DNA from: a bacterium | GTDB lineage: Bacteria > Patescibacteriota > Microgenomatia > JAADGY01 | Length of the DNA stretch: 11,352 bases | Assembly: GCA_013152165.1 (NCBI GenBank) | Contig: JAADGY010000032.1 | Location: forward strand, 1 to 11,352 | Direction of reading: 5' to 3' | In this document: positions 11,291 through 11,352 of the stretch, in pieces | Numbering within the stretch: position 1 is the first letter of the stretch | How the letters are laid out: every line of letters begins with the position of its first letter | The notes under the pieces: model-generated | The model's input: the letters and a program-made list of their open reading frames with translations, nothing else | The model's database searches: none | What the model was told of the DNA's origin: nothing | Program-made: the position numbers and the translations under genes

Positions 11291-11352
11291 TCACTTCCAC
11301 CTTTTCATCACCACCACTCGATCCACCTCTTCATCCTTTTTCAAAACCAGCT
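11291..11352 (-). pseudogene. Inverted copy of the 3' end of the metallo-hydrolase gene (partial)
   Basis: Read on the minus strand, 11350-11291 encodes the same C-terminal residues as the intact gene, ending VVVMKRWK and TGA, without a difference in the coding part. It is cut by the window edge. It could be the end of a second, convergent gene copy, a gene fragment, or an assembly artefact. Confidence 0.6.

Larger units (their letters stand above)
11073..11352. repeat. Inverted repeat with 95-bp arms at the window end
   Basis: Arms 11073-11167 and 11258-11352 are reverse complements with a single mismatch (11136 against 11289). The 90-bp centre contains the hairpin 11230-11254. The left arm includes the last 20 codons of the metallo-hydrolase gene. 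The right arm runs to the last base of the window and may continue. It may be a real inverted duplication or a fold-back assembly artefact. Confidence 0.95.

Overview
The window looks like a piece of a small-genome Candidate Phyla Radiation (Patescibacteria) bacterium, most likely of the Microgenomates type. This is inferred from protein character and gene style and was not checked against a database. The signs are divergent housekeeping proteins, tight spacing, a basic C-terminal extension on ribosomal protein L31, a membrane-anchored Slt-like protein, a bacterial PH-domain membrane protein, and start codons sitting directly behind -10 boxes. TGA ends cysS, the S41 protease gene, the Slt-like gene, lepB and the metallo-hydrolase gene, so the standard bacterial code applies and not the UGA=Gly code of Gracilibacteria and Absconditabacteria.

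Layout. 1-371 is a non-coding spacer of 7-bp-periodic repeats, hairpins and the cysS promoter. 372-1787 is cysS. 1948-4827 is a tight three-gene block: S41/C-terminal processing protease, ribosomal protein bL9 (overlapping by 20 nt) and HtrA/DegP-like protease. 4983-5672, on the minus strand, is a PH-domain membrane protein with related repeat tracts on both sides. 5786-5832 is a striking GC-rich nested palindrome. 5895-6257 is a MazG-like nucleotide pyrophosphohydrolase. 6288-8605 is a block of rpmE (bL31), prfA (RF1) and a membrane-anchored protein of unknown function. 8661-9305 is a lytic-transglycosylase-like protein and 9345-9902 is signal peptidase I (lepB). 9903-10489 is a long spacer carrying repeats, a tRNA-Met(CAT) and two diverged copies of one promoter-upstream module. 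10490-11134 is a UlaG/COG2220-type metallo-hydrolase. The last 280 bases form a 95-bp-armed inverted repeat that re-copies the 3' end of that gene in the opposite direction.

The genes fall into two functional groups: translation (CysRS, bL9, bL31, RF1, tRNA-Met) and cell-envelope protein handling (S41 protease, HtrA, signal peptidase I, Slt-like protein, PH membrane protein).

The most notable signals are not single genes. First, seven of eight protein-gene promoters place the -10 box only 5-9 nt before the start codon, which predicts leaderless mRNAs; three downstream operon genes instead have Shine-Dalgarno sequences. Second, nearly all spacers outside core promoters are degenerate 7-bp repeats with embedded GC-rich hairpins. 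Third, a promoter module duplicated upstream of tRNA-Met and the metallo-hydrolase gene has a compensatory change in a hairpin stem, and part of it recurs before cysS. Fourth, bL9 appears to lack about seven residues of its N-terminal rRNA-contacting loop. I found no CRISPR array, defence system, transposase or prophage.
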